Source: Tumebacillus flagellatus (GTDB lineage Bacteria > Bacillota > Bacilli > Tumebacillales > Tumebacillaceae). Taken from it: a stretch of DNA of 64,000 nt. The notes beneath the pieces are model-generated. The model was not told the origin of the DNA. It saw only the letters and a list, made by a program, of their open reading frames with translations, and searched no databases. Positions 8,137 through 16,588 of the stretch are shown piece after piece (position 1 is the first letter of the stretch; every line of letters begins with the position of its first letter). The position numbers and the translations under genes are program-made. Where the stretch lies: NCBI RefSeq assembly GCF_000714935.1, contig NZ_JMIR01000006.1, positions 1 to 64,000 of the forward strand, written 5' to 3'.

Positions 8137-11100
8137 GTGAAAAAAATCAACAAATGGCTGGCAGTTTCGCTGGTACTGACGACGGCGCTTGCTCCGTCGG
8201 TTGCAGGGGCGGCTGTAAATTCTGGTAACATCGCAGACCTGCAGAAAGCGGATTCTTGGGCACAAAACGCCATCGTGCAAGTGAAAGACCTCGGACTGAT
8301 GAACGGCGACCCGTCGGGCAGCTTCCGTCCGACCGATACGATTACCCGCGCGGAGTTTGCCGTATTGCTGACCCGCCTCTTGCATTTGGACGTGCCGGGC
8401 GTTACGGCGTCGTCGTTTGCCGACGTTCCGGCGGGCCACTGGGGCGTTTCGTATATCGAAGCGGTGAAAAACGCCGGCGTGATGCTTGGCGACGGCAACG
8501 GCACGTTCCGTCCGGATGATGTGATCACCCGCGAAGAGCTCGCGGTGTTGCTCGTCAAAGCGGGCGAAGGCACCGTGTCGGGCGGAGAACTCGCGACTGC
8601 CGACTCCGCGAGCGTAAGCGGCTGGGCCAAGCCGTACGTGCAAGCGGCGCTGTCGATGGGCTTGATGAGCGGCGACGGTCAGAACTTTAACCCGAGCCAT
8701 GCGGCGCAGCGTCAAGAAGTGGCGCAAGTCGCGGTCAACTACGTAAACAAAGTTCCGTCCTCCTTCAACATCGCGGCAGACGGCACTGTCACGGTCAAAG
8801 GCATGCCGTACCAAGTGGCAGGCAACTTGAAACCGCTGTTCAGCGTCCAAAACGCCAAAGCTCTCAAGAACGCGAAGATGCGTTTTGACATGAAAGACAA
8901 AGTCATCACCAAGATCACCTATCTGGAACTCGTAAACGGCGGCGCAGAACCGGCTTCCGGCGCTGCGGAATTCAGCGGGAACGCCGTGCTGGACGCCGGC
9001 GGCGCGACGATCGACGGCAACGTGAAAGTCTCGGCCGATTACGTCTCCGTGTTGAACTTGACCGTGGGCGGCGACTTCGAGATCGGCGCGGGCGTGCAGC
9101 ATGACTTCTACTCGAAAAACGTCAACGTCAGCGGCAACACGGTGATCAACGGCGGCGATGACAACACGGTCGTGCTTGAAGACGCGACGCTTGGCAACGT
9201 CGACATCAACAAACAGGGCGTTCACGTGCAAGCGAAGGGCGGCACGAAAGTGAACGCCATGCAAGTCAACACCGACTCGCGCCTTGAGGCGGGAGAGGGC
9301 GTCACGTTGCCTCAGGTGACGGTCGCAACGGGCGTCAAAAACCTCGTACTCGACGGCAAAGGCACGTTTGGCAACCTGAACATCACCGACAAAGACACCA
9401 AGATCAGCTTGATGCCGGACACTGCGCTCCAAAGCATCCAAGTGCCCAATGGTACTCAACTCTCCGATGTGGTCAAGGACTATGACAAAGTCAAAGGCCA
9501 GATCGGCAAGAGCAATGGAAACGGCCACGGTGATGAGCAAGGCAACGGATCGGGCAACGGTCAAGGAAACGGAAATCAGGACAACCCGAACAACTCGAAC
9601 CCCGCTAAGACTTGGAACAATCTATATGCAAAAGTTCAAAAAGCGTTGGATGACCTGCCTGAACCGGAAGAGATCACCCTCGACAATTACGAAGCGGTTC
9701 GCGAGCAATTGGAATGGGCACAATCCTTGGTCGTCGAATACGAGGTCAAAAAACTCAAAACTCCGCTTCAGGGTCTCGACAAATTACACGCCGACCAAGA
9801 AAAAGTTTCGCAAGTTGTCACGCAAGCCGATCACGACAAATTCCTGGCGTTGGCCATCGCAGCACTGGCAAAACTGCCGAACGCCTCGTCGATCGACAAG
9901 AACACGATCAACACGATCGACCCGCAAGTGCTTGACGCAGCGGTGAACGCGGTCAAAGCTTCCCGCGCCAACGGCGGACTGACCGATGAACTCACGGGCT
10001 TGGACAAGCTCGTTCAAGTCGTGCGCGTCAAAACGGACGCCCTGTTTGCCACCGACGGCAACGGCGACTTGGACAAAGAACATCTGGCACCCGATTTCGA
10101 CGAAGAGAAGTTCTATGTCGCCGCGGACATGTTCGACGCGTTGCTCGATCCGATGCCGACGAGTTTGACCGGCCTGAGCCGCGACGAAGCGCTGCAAACG
10201 TTCGCCGATGCCATGCAGCGCATCAAAGGCCTCAGCGATTTGACGCCGGCGATCTACGCGGTGATGGACGATCTGAACTTGGTCTACCTGTTGGATCTGG
10301 AGTCCGGATTCTTCTCCGGTGTGGATTTCATTCCGGCACCCGACCAAGTGACGATGGCGGACAAAGGGCTGATCTCGATGCTGCTCGATCTCGATCAGAC
10401 CATCCAATTGGGTTCGATGACGACCGGGATCTTCATTCCGAATTACAGCGATTACATCGATGCGGAGATCAAGCTGTATGACGCGGCAGGGGCGCTGGCG
10501 CCGTCCGTCGTCGAATCGCTGTTCACCGACAACACGCACACGGCTCTTGCGGACGGCGTGGACCTCGGGGCGATCGGGGAAGCGACGCAGTTCGTCAACA
10601 ACTCCGACTATTCGGTCCGTGACGAGTTGACCGCGCTTTTGGAAACCGCGCAGCAACTGTTTGCCGAATCCGAATCGGTCGTTCCGGAAGTTCTGTTGGT
10701 CTGGTCGGAAAAAGTTCAGGACCCGTCGTCGTGGAACCGTCAAATTGTCGCGGGCGACGGCTTGAACGTCACCGTGAACAAGCGTTCGACGATCTACCTC
10801 GTACCCAAAGGCGTCCGCGTGCTGTCCCCCCAAGGGCTGCAGGATCTCGTCAACCAGAAACAAGCCGCTTCCGTCTCCGTGGCGGGCTTCGGGGAAGGCA
10901 TGACGGGCATGATCCCCACGGCGGGCTTGGCGCAAGGGGATTACCACTTGTACCTCGTGGATTCCTTCGGGCATATGAGAGTGGACAATACCTACTACTC
11001 CGTCGTGGACGACGCGGCTCCGTACGCGGTCTGGAAGATTAACGACCTCAAGCAGCCGGTGAACGAACCGACTCCGCACATCGACTTGCGCTTTATCTTC

Positions 11101-11976
11101 AAAGACACGCCGGATGACTCGCTGACCTTGTCGGCGTCTTCCAGCAATCCGAACGTCTGTGAAGCGGCGGTCACCGGGGAGAGCTTGCGCCTGCGCGCGG
11201 TCGCGACGGGTACGGCTACGATCACCGTCACGGCGACCGACACCCGCGGCAAGAGCGCGTCCATCACCTTCAAAGTCACCTTCGATCCGGCTGTCAACCA
11301 CGCTCCGGAAGTGGTTGACCCGTTGCCGGACCTCAACACTTGGATGAGCAACTCGGATTACACGGTCGACCTGAACGATGTGTTCCAAGATCCGGACATG
11401 GACGAGTTGACCTACACGCTGGATTCGAACACCGACAGCGGCGTGGCAACAGTCACGCTGGACAACAACATCATGACTGTCCATAACGTCGCGCCGGGCA
11501 CCACGACCGTCAAGGTAGTTGCGAAGGACAGCACGGGCGCATCGGTATCGATGACGTTCAAAGTCAACGTGAGCGAAACCGCGCCGTCGACCCCGAACAA
11601 CGACCCGTACCTCATCGGCGGCGGGATTGCCGACCAGACGGTGAACCTGGGCGATCAAGACTTGACGTTTACCTTGAGCGATGTGTTCGGGGACGCAGAT
11701 CTGGACGAGCTGCAATACTCGCTGGATTCCAATACCGACGACAGCGTCGCGCAAGTCACGCTGGTGAACGGCGTTCTGACGGTGCATGGCGTTGCTGCAG
11801 GCCAAACCACGGTCACGCTGCATGCGTCTGACAACAAGGGCGGCACCGATGCCACCTTGCAATTCACCATCACCGTCGTAGACCCGTCCGCATTGGCTGC
11901 ACCGACTGCACCGGCAGACCCGTCTGCACCGGCTGATCCGTCCACACCGGCAGACCCGTCCGAACCGACTCCGTAA
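8137..11976 (+). CDS. Large SLH-domain surface protein with N-terminal SLH repeats and C-terminal adhesin-like modules
   Basis: A 1279-residue secreted protein starting at a GTG after AGGTGAGGGG. Residues 1-26 are a signal peptide (LAPSVAGA). Three SLH domains follow at about 36-80, 95-140 and 155-200 (for example GSFRPTDTITRAEFAVLLTRL and GTFRPDDVITREELAVLLV). The middle has a beta-solenoid-like stretch and a Gly/Asn-rich linker near residue 465. Near residues 1070-1250 are an Ig-like (BIG) module and two similar cadherin-like modules, each with D-DELxYxLDSNTD, then a Pro/Ala/Asp repeat tail. SLH is at the opposite end from the 2735-6544 protein, so they are not recent duplicates. Confidence 0.85.
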   Translation: MKKINKWLAVSLVLTTALAPSVAGAAVNSGNIADLQKADSWAQNAIVQVKDLGLMNGDPSGSFRPTDTITRAEFAVLLTRLLHLDVPGVTASSFADVPAGHWGVSYIEAVKNAGVMLGDGNGTFRPDDVITREELAVLLVKAGEGTVSGGELATADSASVSGWAKPYVQAALSMGLMSGDGQNFNPSHAAQRQEVAQVAVNYVNKVPSSFNIAADGTVTVKGMPYQVAGNLKPLFSVQNAKALKNAKMRFDMKDKVITKITYLELVNGGAEPASGAAEFSGNAVLDAGGATIDGNVKVSADYVSVLNLTVGGDFEIGAGVQHDFYSKNVNVSGNTVINGGDDNTVVLEDATLGNVDINKQGVHVQAKGGTKVNAMQVNTDSRLEAGEGVTLPQVTVATGVKNLVLDGKGTFGNLNITDKDTKISLMPDTALQSIQVPNGTQLSDVVKDYDKVKGQIGKSNGNGHGDEQGNGSGNGQGNGNQDNPNNSNPAKTWNNLYAKVQKALDDLPEPEEITLDNYEAVREQLEWAQSLVVEYEVKKLKTPLQGLDKLHADQEKVSQVVTQADHDKFLALAIAALAKLPNASSIDKNTINTIDPQVLDAAVNAVKASRANGGLTDELTGLDKLVQVVRVKTDALFATDGNGDLDKEHLAPDFDEEKFYVAADMFDALLDPMPTSLTGLSRDEALQTFADAMQRIKGLSDLTPAIYAVMDDLNLVYLLDLESGFFSGVDFIPAPDQVTMADKGLISMLLDLDQTIQLGSMTTGIFIPNYSDYIDAEIKLYDAAGALAPSVVESLFTDNTHTALADGVDLGAIGEATQFVNNSDYSVRDELTALLETAQQLFAESESVVPEVLLVWSEKVQDPSSWNRQIVAGDGLNVTVNKRSTIYLVPKGVRVLSPQGLQDLVNQKQAASVSVAGFGEGMTGMIPTAGLAQGDYHLYLVDSFGHMRVDNTYYSVVDDAAPYAVWKINDLKQPVNEPTPHIDLRFIFKDTPDDSLTLSASSSNPNVCEAAVTGESLRLRAVATGTATITVTATDTRGKSASITFKVTFDPAVNHAPEVVDPLPDLNTWMSNSDYTVDLNDVFQDPDMDELTYTLDSNTDSGVATVTLDNNIMTVHNVAPGTTTVKVVAKDSTGASVSMTFKVNVSETAPSTPNNDPYLIGGGIADQTVNLGDQDLTFTLSDVFGDADLDELQYSLDSNTDDSVAQVTLVNGVLTVHGVAAGQTTVTLHASDNKGGTDATLQFTITVVDPSALAAPTAPADPSAPADPSTPADPSEPTP
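11899..11973 (+). repeat. In-gene repeat coding a PADPS-type tail
   Basis: The last 25 codons of the SLH protein are imperfect copies of the pentapeptide APADPS/TPADPS. Such tails commonly act as flexible or wall-spanning stalks; here it is at the C-terminus, away from the SLH anchor. Confidence 0.7.
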
Positions 11977-11981
11977 CAGGG

Positions 11982-12017
11982 AAATCCGCCCCGCCTCGCG
12001 CGCGGGCGGATTTTTTA
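11982..12017 (+). terminator. Rho-independent terminator
   Basis: AATCCGCCC pairs with GGGCGGATT around a GC-rich loop, followed by six T, just after the second SLH gene. Confidence 0.85.
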
Positions 12018-12055
12018 TTCTCGATCACAGGTGCACCAAACGGCAACGATTGAGA

Positions 12056-12087
12056 GGAGAAGCAGTGCGAAGCGGCTTCTCCTTTTT
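12056..12087 (+). terminator. Second terminator-like hairpin
   Basis: GGAGAAGC pairs with GCTTCTCC and is followed by five T. It backs up the terminator 40 bases upstream and precedes the CPBP promoter. Confidence 0.65.
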
Positions 12088-12090
12088 GGG

Positions 12091-12119
12091 TTGAATGTGT
12101 AAGTTTAGTGTGGTATACA
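12091..12119 (+). promoter_or_regulatory. Sigma-A promoter of the CPBP protease gene
   Basis: TTGAAT, a 17-base spacer and TATACA, starting directly after the hairpin T run and about 30 bases before the gene. Confidence 0.6.
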
Positions 12120-12151
12120 CTGGAAAGAAGCGTAAATAGGGAGGAATGTTG

Positions 12152-13819
12152 ATGAGGGGCGGGAAAAGTATAAAGGACAGGTATTTATGGGTAGGCGGAA
12201 TTCTTGGACTTCTCCTCTTTCTCGTAACTTCCTGGAGCGATCCTTCGGTACGGCAGACGTATGCTGTCGACAGCGAGGGCGCGGCAGCAAAAGCGGCCGC
12301 TTTTTGGAAAGAACACGGCGTGGACACCGCTGGATACACGTCCACCGTGTTGATGCAAAACGACCAACTCGCAGACGGTTATTTAGGTCAACAAAACTTG
12401 CAACAGGAATTTGTGAAAAAAGGGTACTCCGGCCGACCGATCGTCTACTGGACGGTCACATACAACGAGCCGAACGGTCGGAACCACTGGACGACCAAAA
12501 TCGACCCGGATACGGGACAGATTGTCACCTGGCAGCGAACAGACGCAGCTCCCGCGCAGAATCTCGAGGAAGCAGCACGCAAACAACTGGCGATGCAAGC
12601 GCTGACAGCGTTGGGCGTCCAAGTCCCGGACTTGACGGTCGCGACGGAAACTTCTTCTCTCAAAAGCAAGCGCTCCGGCGACTTGCCTGCTTTGCCGAAG
12701 GACGACCCGAACTTCCGCACTTATCTCTACGAATACAAAGTCCCGGCATCCGAGTGGCAGCTTGGCGATCTGACACTATCCTACGAGGTGCGCATCACAG
12801 GCGACCTCGTGCGTCAAGTTTCGTACACGTACCAAACGCCGGTCTCGTTTCAAACCTGGCATGACCGTCAAGAGAAGATCGGCATGATCTTGACGGGGTT
12901 GAGTTTGTTTTTCACGTTCGTTTTGTTCGTGTTGGCGTTTGTCTTTCTGTTTTTGAACAAGCAAAAAAAGCCGTGGTGGTCGGCGCTGTGGATGTCCTTG
13001 TTGGTGACCGGGTTGTTTGCGCTCTCCAACCTCAACGAATGGCCGACGCTTCGTCAGCAATTTGTGGAAGCGGGCAGCACGGGGGCCGCGCAGACGATCG
13101 GTTTTGTGGTCGTCCTCGTCGTCGTGGCGATTTTGGCGGTGTTGGTCGGCGGTGCTTCGTATGTGCTGATCGCCACGGGCGGCGGGCTCGTCAAGGAGGT
13201 TAACCCGAAGCTCTGGACGCCGTGGCGCAGTCCGGAGTGGGGCGTTTGTCTGCGCCGGGCGATGTGGCGGGGATGGGCGCTGTGCTTCATCTGGTTAACG
13301 CTGCAAAACGCGTTTTACTGGGTGGCGCAGCACGTGTTCGGCGTCTGGTTTGAAAACGATTTCTCCATGTCGCCGTCCAACATGACCTTCCCGCTGTTGA
13401 TGCCCTTGATGGCGTGGATGGCCGGGCTCCAAGAAGAAACCACATACCGGCTGTTCGGCGTGACGTTTTTCAAACGGTACTGGAAGAGCTCGTTCCTCGC
13501 GTGTCTCTTGCCGGCGATGGTATGGGCCCTCGGTCACAGCTTGTACCCGATCTACCCTGTGTACACGCGGTTTATCGAATTGACGCTGTTCGGGCTGTTG
13601 ATCGGGTATTGCTACTTAACTTGGGGATTCGAAACGGTGCTGTTTGCGCACGTGGCGTTTGACGCCGTTCAGATGGCGCTGCCGTTTTTATTCGGAGGCA
13701 ATGGAAAGGAAATCGCAATCGGAGTGCTCTACTTGGTCTCTCCGATCGTGATCGGATGGGGGTTGAGCCTCGTCAAATCAAGGAAGCGGTTACCTGGAAC
13801 GGAAAGTCCTCCGTTGTAA
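12152..13819 (+). CDS. CPBP-family intramembrane glutamic protease
   Basis: A 555-residue membrane protein of the CPBP/CAAX-protease-like (ABI) family. After an N-terminal membrane segment comes an extracytoplasmic part (about 35-225) with PepSY-like strands. The C-terminal half is a bundle of hydrophobic segments carrying the family motifs: EETTYR (EExxxR) near residue 430, then ALGHSLYP and a final HVAFDAVQ. The start at 12152 is preferred because GGAGG is seven bases upstream; an ATG six bases earlier is too close. The unit stands alone. The substrate is unknown; related proteins process prenylated or secreted peptides or give bacteriocin immunity. Confidence 0.8.
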   Translation: MRGGKSIKDRYLWVGGILGLLLFLVTSWSDPSVRQTYAVDSEGAAAKAAAFWKEHGVDTAGYTSTVLMQNDQLADGYLGQQNLQQEFVKKGYSGRPIVYWTVTYNEPNGRNHWTTKIDPDTGQIVTWQRTDAAPAQNLEEAARKQLAMQALTALGVQVPDLTVATETSSLKSKRSGDLPALPKDDPNFRTYLYEYKVPASEWQLGDLTLSYEVRITGDLVRQVSYTYQTPVSFQTWHDRQEKIGMILTGLSLFFTFVLFVLAFVFLFLNKQKKPWWSALWMSLLVTGLFALSNLNEWPTLRQQFVEAGSTGAAQTIGFVVVLVVVAILAVLVGGASYVLIATGGGLVKEVNPKLWTPWRSPEWGVCLRRAMWRGWALCFIWLTLQNAFYWVAQHVFGVWFENDFSMSPSNMTFPLLMPLMAWMAGLQEETTYRLFGVTFFKRYWKSSFLACLLPAMVWALGHSLYPIYPVYTRFIELTLFGLLIGYCYLTWGFETVLFAHVAFDAVQMALPFLFGGNGKEIAIGVLYLVSPIVIGWGLSLVKSRKRLPGTESPPL

Positions 13820-13955
13820 AGTTTGTTTGTGTTTCGAAAATGTGTACTCAAACCGAGCATCCAGCTTTCAAAACACCTACGTATCAGATATCATAATCGT
13901 AAATAGCAAGCGACGATCTTTGACTGGTAAAGACCGATTCTGGGGGGAAACGTTT

Positions 13956-15242
13956 ATGGATAAATCGCTAGGACAAAAAATTCGCGAATGGCGCATGCGC
14001 AAAGGCATCACGCAAACGGAGTTGGCGGAGGGTCTCGTCACCCCGAGTATGATCTCACAGATTGAATCGGACAAAGCAAACCCCTCCTTTAAACTTCTCG
14101 AAGGAATTTCCCGAAAACTCAACGTGCCGATCGATGAGTTTCTGATGGATATGCAAGACCAACTGGAAGAGGACACCCGCTACAAGTTGGCGAAGTCGCT
14201 GATGGGGTCCAAGGACTACCAAAAAGCGATCTCCGTCTTGGAAAGTCTCGACGGCGCTGATGAGCACCATGCCGATGAAGTCAAACTCGACTTGGCGGAC
14301 GCCTATGTGTTTTCCAAAGAGTTCGAAAAAGCGAACAAGCTTTTAGAGGGTATGATCGAAGAGATTGCGCTGGAGCGCGACCGATCCCGCGCGGTCAAGC
14401 TGTACATGAAGCTCGGTTGGGCGAAGATGCAGGCGCGGGACTATGTGCTCGCCAAACATTACTTAAACCAAGCGCTCAAAGAGTTGACCAAAGTGCAGGA
14501 CTTCCCCAAGGAAGACCGCGGCGTGCTGTACATTCGGTATTCGGTCACCCTGTCGCACTTGGGCGAAGCGTCCGTTGCGCTGTTGTATTACAAAGAAGCG
14601 ATCGAAACGCTGCAAGGAACCTCCAACCTGCATCTGCTGGGAGATGCATACCAAGGGTTGGCGAACACCTACTACCGTCTGCATGATTATGAGCAAGCGG
14701 CTGAAAACACCCGAACGGCGATCACGATGTTCCGCAGCGTCAGCAACAAGTTGCTGGAGTACCGTTCCAAACAAAACTACGGCATCATTCAATACGAGTT
14801 GGGGAACTTCAAGGACTCGGTGGCGCAGTTTGATGAGTGCATTGAGGAATTCAAGTCGATTGGCGAACAGGAAATGGTCGCCAATATCTACGGGGAAATG
14901 GGCATCTTGAATTACCGCCAGAAGAACTATCAAGAAGCGGAGAAATGGTGTTTCCGCGCGTTGGAACTGTTGCCGGCTGAGCACAGCGAACGAGCTTTCG
15001 TCCATCGAACTTTGGGAATTATGTACAAGGAACTTCAAAACTACGATCGTGCATTAGAGTATATGTTAAGTTCCGTGGCTCTTTTTGAAAAATTCGGCTT
15101 GCTTGGAGAGGCGTCTAAGTGTTATGCTCAGATTGTCAGCATATACGACTCGCGTGGGGAGCTCGACAAAGCGAGCGTATTTATGCAAAAAATGACGACC
15201 TCCATGCAGGAGGGACTCAGGGTGAGGGGGCTTTATCTATGA
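13956..15242 (+). CDS. HTH-TPR regulator of the RRNPP quorum-sensing type
   Basis: A 428-residue cytosolic regulator. Residues 5-65 are an XRE-type helix-turn-helix (LGQKIREWRMRKGITQTELA, then VTPSMISQIESDKANPSF). The rest is a continuous series of TPR-like helical pairs (DYQKAISVLESL, EASVALLYYKEAI, YEQAAENTRTAI, YQEAEKWCFRALELL, YDRALEYMLSSVALFE). This layout and length match NprR/PlcR-type receptors that bind short imported peptides. The start at 13956 follows TGGGGGGAAA. Its stop codon overlaps by four bases the start of a 45-residue secreted peptide gene, the usual partner arrangement. The regulated genes and the peptide specificity are unknown. Confidence 0.85.
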   Translation: MDKSLGQKIREWRMRKGITQTELAEGLVTPSMISQIESDKANPSFKLLEGISRKLNVPIDEFLMDMQDQLEEDTRYKLAKSLMGSKDYQKAISVLESLDGADEHHADEVKLDLADAYVFSKEFEKANKLLEGMIEEIALERDRSRAVKLYMKLGWAKMQARDYVLAKHYLNQALKELTKVQDFPKEDRGVLYIRYSVTLSHLGEASVALLYYKEAIETLQGTSNLHLLGDAYQGLANTYYRLHDYEQAAENTRTAITMFRSVSNKLLEYRSKQNYGIIQYELGNFKDSVAQFDECIEEFKSIGEQEMVANIYGEMGILNYRQKNYQEAEKWCFRALELLPAEHSERAFVHRTLGIMYKELQNYDRALEYMLSSVALFEKFGLLGEASKCYAQIVSIYDSRGELDKASVFMQKMTTSMQEGLRVRGLYL

Positions 15243-15376
15243 AGAAAGCAGTATTCTCTTTGGTAGTCGCTCTGGCAGTTGTGTTCTCATTCGTAGGCGT
15301 GAATTTGCACCAAGAGGCATCGATTGTCGATCCGAATCCGGTTCCAGCTAAGTCGATCTACGATCCGGAAGTTTGA
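15239..15376 (+). CDS. Small secreted peptide, candidate signalling propeptide of the upstream RRNPP regulator
   Basis: A 45-residue protein whose ATG lies within the regulator's stop (ATGA overlap), with a GGGGG eight bases upstream. Residues 1-22 are a lysine-led hydrophobic export signal (MKKAVFSLVVALAVVFSFVG). The remainder is polar and ends PAKSIYDPEV. Known Phr, PapR and NprX precursors have the same plan: about 40-50 residues, an export signal and a C-terminal 5-10 residue mature signal. By analogy the C-terminal residues would be cleaved, re-imported by an Opp permease and bound by the TPR domain. That role is inference from context and architecture. Confidence 0.75.
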   Translation: MKKAVFSLVVALAVVFSFVGVNLHQEASIVDPNPVPAKSIYDPEV

Positions 15377-15409
15377 GTCGTATTTCTTCACGAAAAGGGA
15401 AACATTCAC

Positions 15410-15440
15410 AGCCGTCCCGTACCGGGGCGGCTCTTTTTTA
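15410..15440 (+). terminator. Terminator after the regulator/peptide pair
   Basis: AGCCGTCCCG pairs with CGGGGCGGCT around a short loop and is followed by a T run. It closes the two-gene unit. Confidence 0.85.
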
Positions 15441-15508
15441 TGTTTATCGGCGTACGGGTTGTATGATAGAGTGAGAGAGTGTCACACGCATCTCCAGGAG
15501 GTTGACTT

Positions 15509-16588
15509 GTGAAAAAATTACTCGCCCTGAGTCTGGGTCTCCTCTCCACACTTGTGGCGGCGGACCTATGGGCCGGCACGTTTGCGCCGGAGACGAAACT
15601 CGGCGAGCGCTTGGTGTTGGACGACACGTTCTATGAGCAGAACATCCAACTGGACAACGCCGTCGCCGACCTCAAAGCCAAGAGTTCTCCAAAAGTGATC
15701 GCCCTCGGCGACTCCACCATGTACGGTTCCGTCGTCTACGAAAACGAGACGATTCCATACTTTCTGAGGCAAGACTTGCAAAAACAACTCCCGCAGGCGA
15801 CGGTTGCGAACCTCGCCTATCCGGGCGCGCGTCCCGCCGATCTCTACGCCATGCTGAAATTGACCGCCGACGCGCACCCCGACCTCGTCGTCGTCGATGT
15901 GAACGTGGTGTTCTATGCGCAGCGCATCTTGGACGAAGGGGCGCTGGCGAACAAAACCCTCAAGCGTGAATATTTATTCGAACGAGACGTTCCGCACGGC
16001 GTGTTTGCGGGCAACCGCGTGGAAGAAGTCGTGCAAACCGCGCTCAAGGACACGAACATCGGGCAGTACCGGACGGAGATCAACAAAACCCTGTTTGGAG
16101 CAGAGCCGCGCCAATACATCCGCGACGCCGTGGACACGATTTCCCCGAAACCCGCTCCGGCAAAGCAACCGGCGGCGGCCGAACCGATCATCGGCGTGCC
16201 GTGGACGGCGAAGACGTGGGACGACAAGGAACGCGCCACGATGGCGCGCATCTACGAGCAAGGGCCGCTCACCGAGCAAAACGACTCCGTGCAGATGCTG
16301 GAGCGTTTCCAAGACTATGCCGTCTCGCACGGCATCCGCGTGCTCTACTACCTCGCGCCGCAAAACGACACGCTGATCGGCAAGTTTTTTGACTTGGGGC
16401 AGTTGCACGCCAACCAAGACTATTTGAAGAAACAACTGGAGAACCGAGGCGCGTGGTTTCTTGACTTGAGCCGGGCGATTCCCGCTTCGCAGTTCGGGGA
16501 CTACGACCACATGCTGAAGGACGGCAACCACCGCGTGGCGGACCTGCTGGCCGCTGAGATTGAGGCCAAGGGAGGACTTCGCCCATGA
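15509..16588 (+). CDS. SGNH-type O-acyltransferase partner protein (DltD/AlgJ-like)
   Basis: A 359-residue protein beginning at a GTG eight bases after CAGGAGG. A signal or anchor segment (LLALSLGLLSTLVAADLWAG) places the bulk outside the membrane. The SGNH hydrolase signs are ALGDSTMYGS near residue 70 (candidate nucleophile Ser) and the C-terminal DGNH (DxxH) near residue 340. Its stop overlaps the MBOAT start by four bases. In Dlt and alginate systems such a protein finishes acyl transfer from the MBOAT channel to the polymer. The substrate polymer and acyl group are unknown; dltA and dltC are not in the window, so acetylation is as likely as D-alanylation. Confidence 0.75.
   Translation: MKKLLALSLGLLSTLVAADLWAGTFAPETKLGERLVLDDTFYEQNIQLDNAVADLKAKSSPKVIALGDSTMYGSVVYENETIPYFLRQDLQKQLPQATVANLAYPGARPADLYAMLKLTADAHPDLVVVDVNVVFYAQRILDEGALANKTLKREYLFERDVPHGVFAGNRVEEVVQTALKDTNIGQYRTEINKTLFGAEPRQYIRDAVDTISPKPAPAKQPAAAEPIIGVPWTAKTWDDKERATMARIYEQGPLTEQNDSVQMLERFQDYAVSHGIRVLYYLAPQNDTLIGKFFDLGQLHANQDYLKKQLENRGAWFLDLSRAIPASQFGDYDHMLKDGNHRVADLLAAEIEAKGGLRP

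Noticed and set aside
9784..11862. Long minus-strand frame opposite the second SLH gene
   Set aside because: Same kind of shadow: Arg/His/Val-rich with no recognisable domain and no start site.
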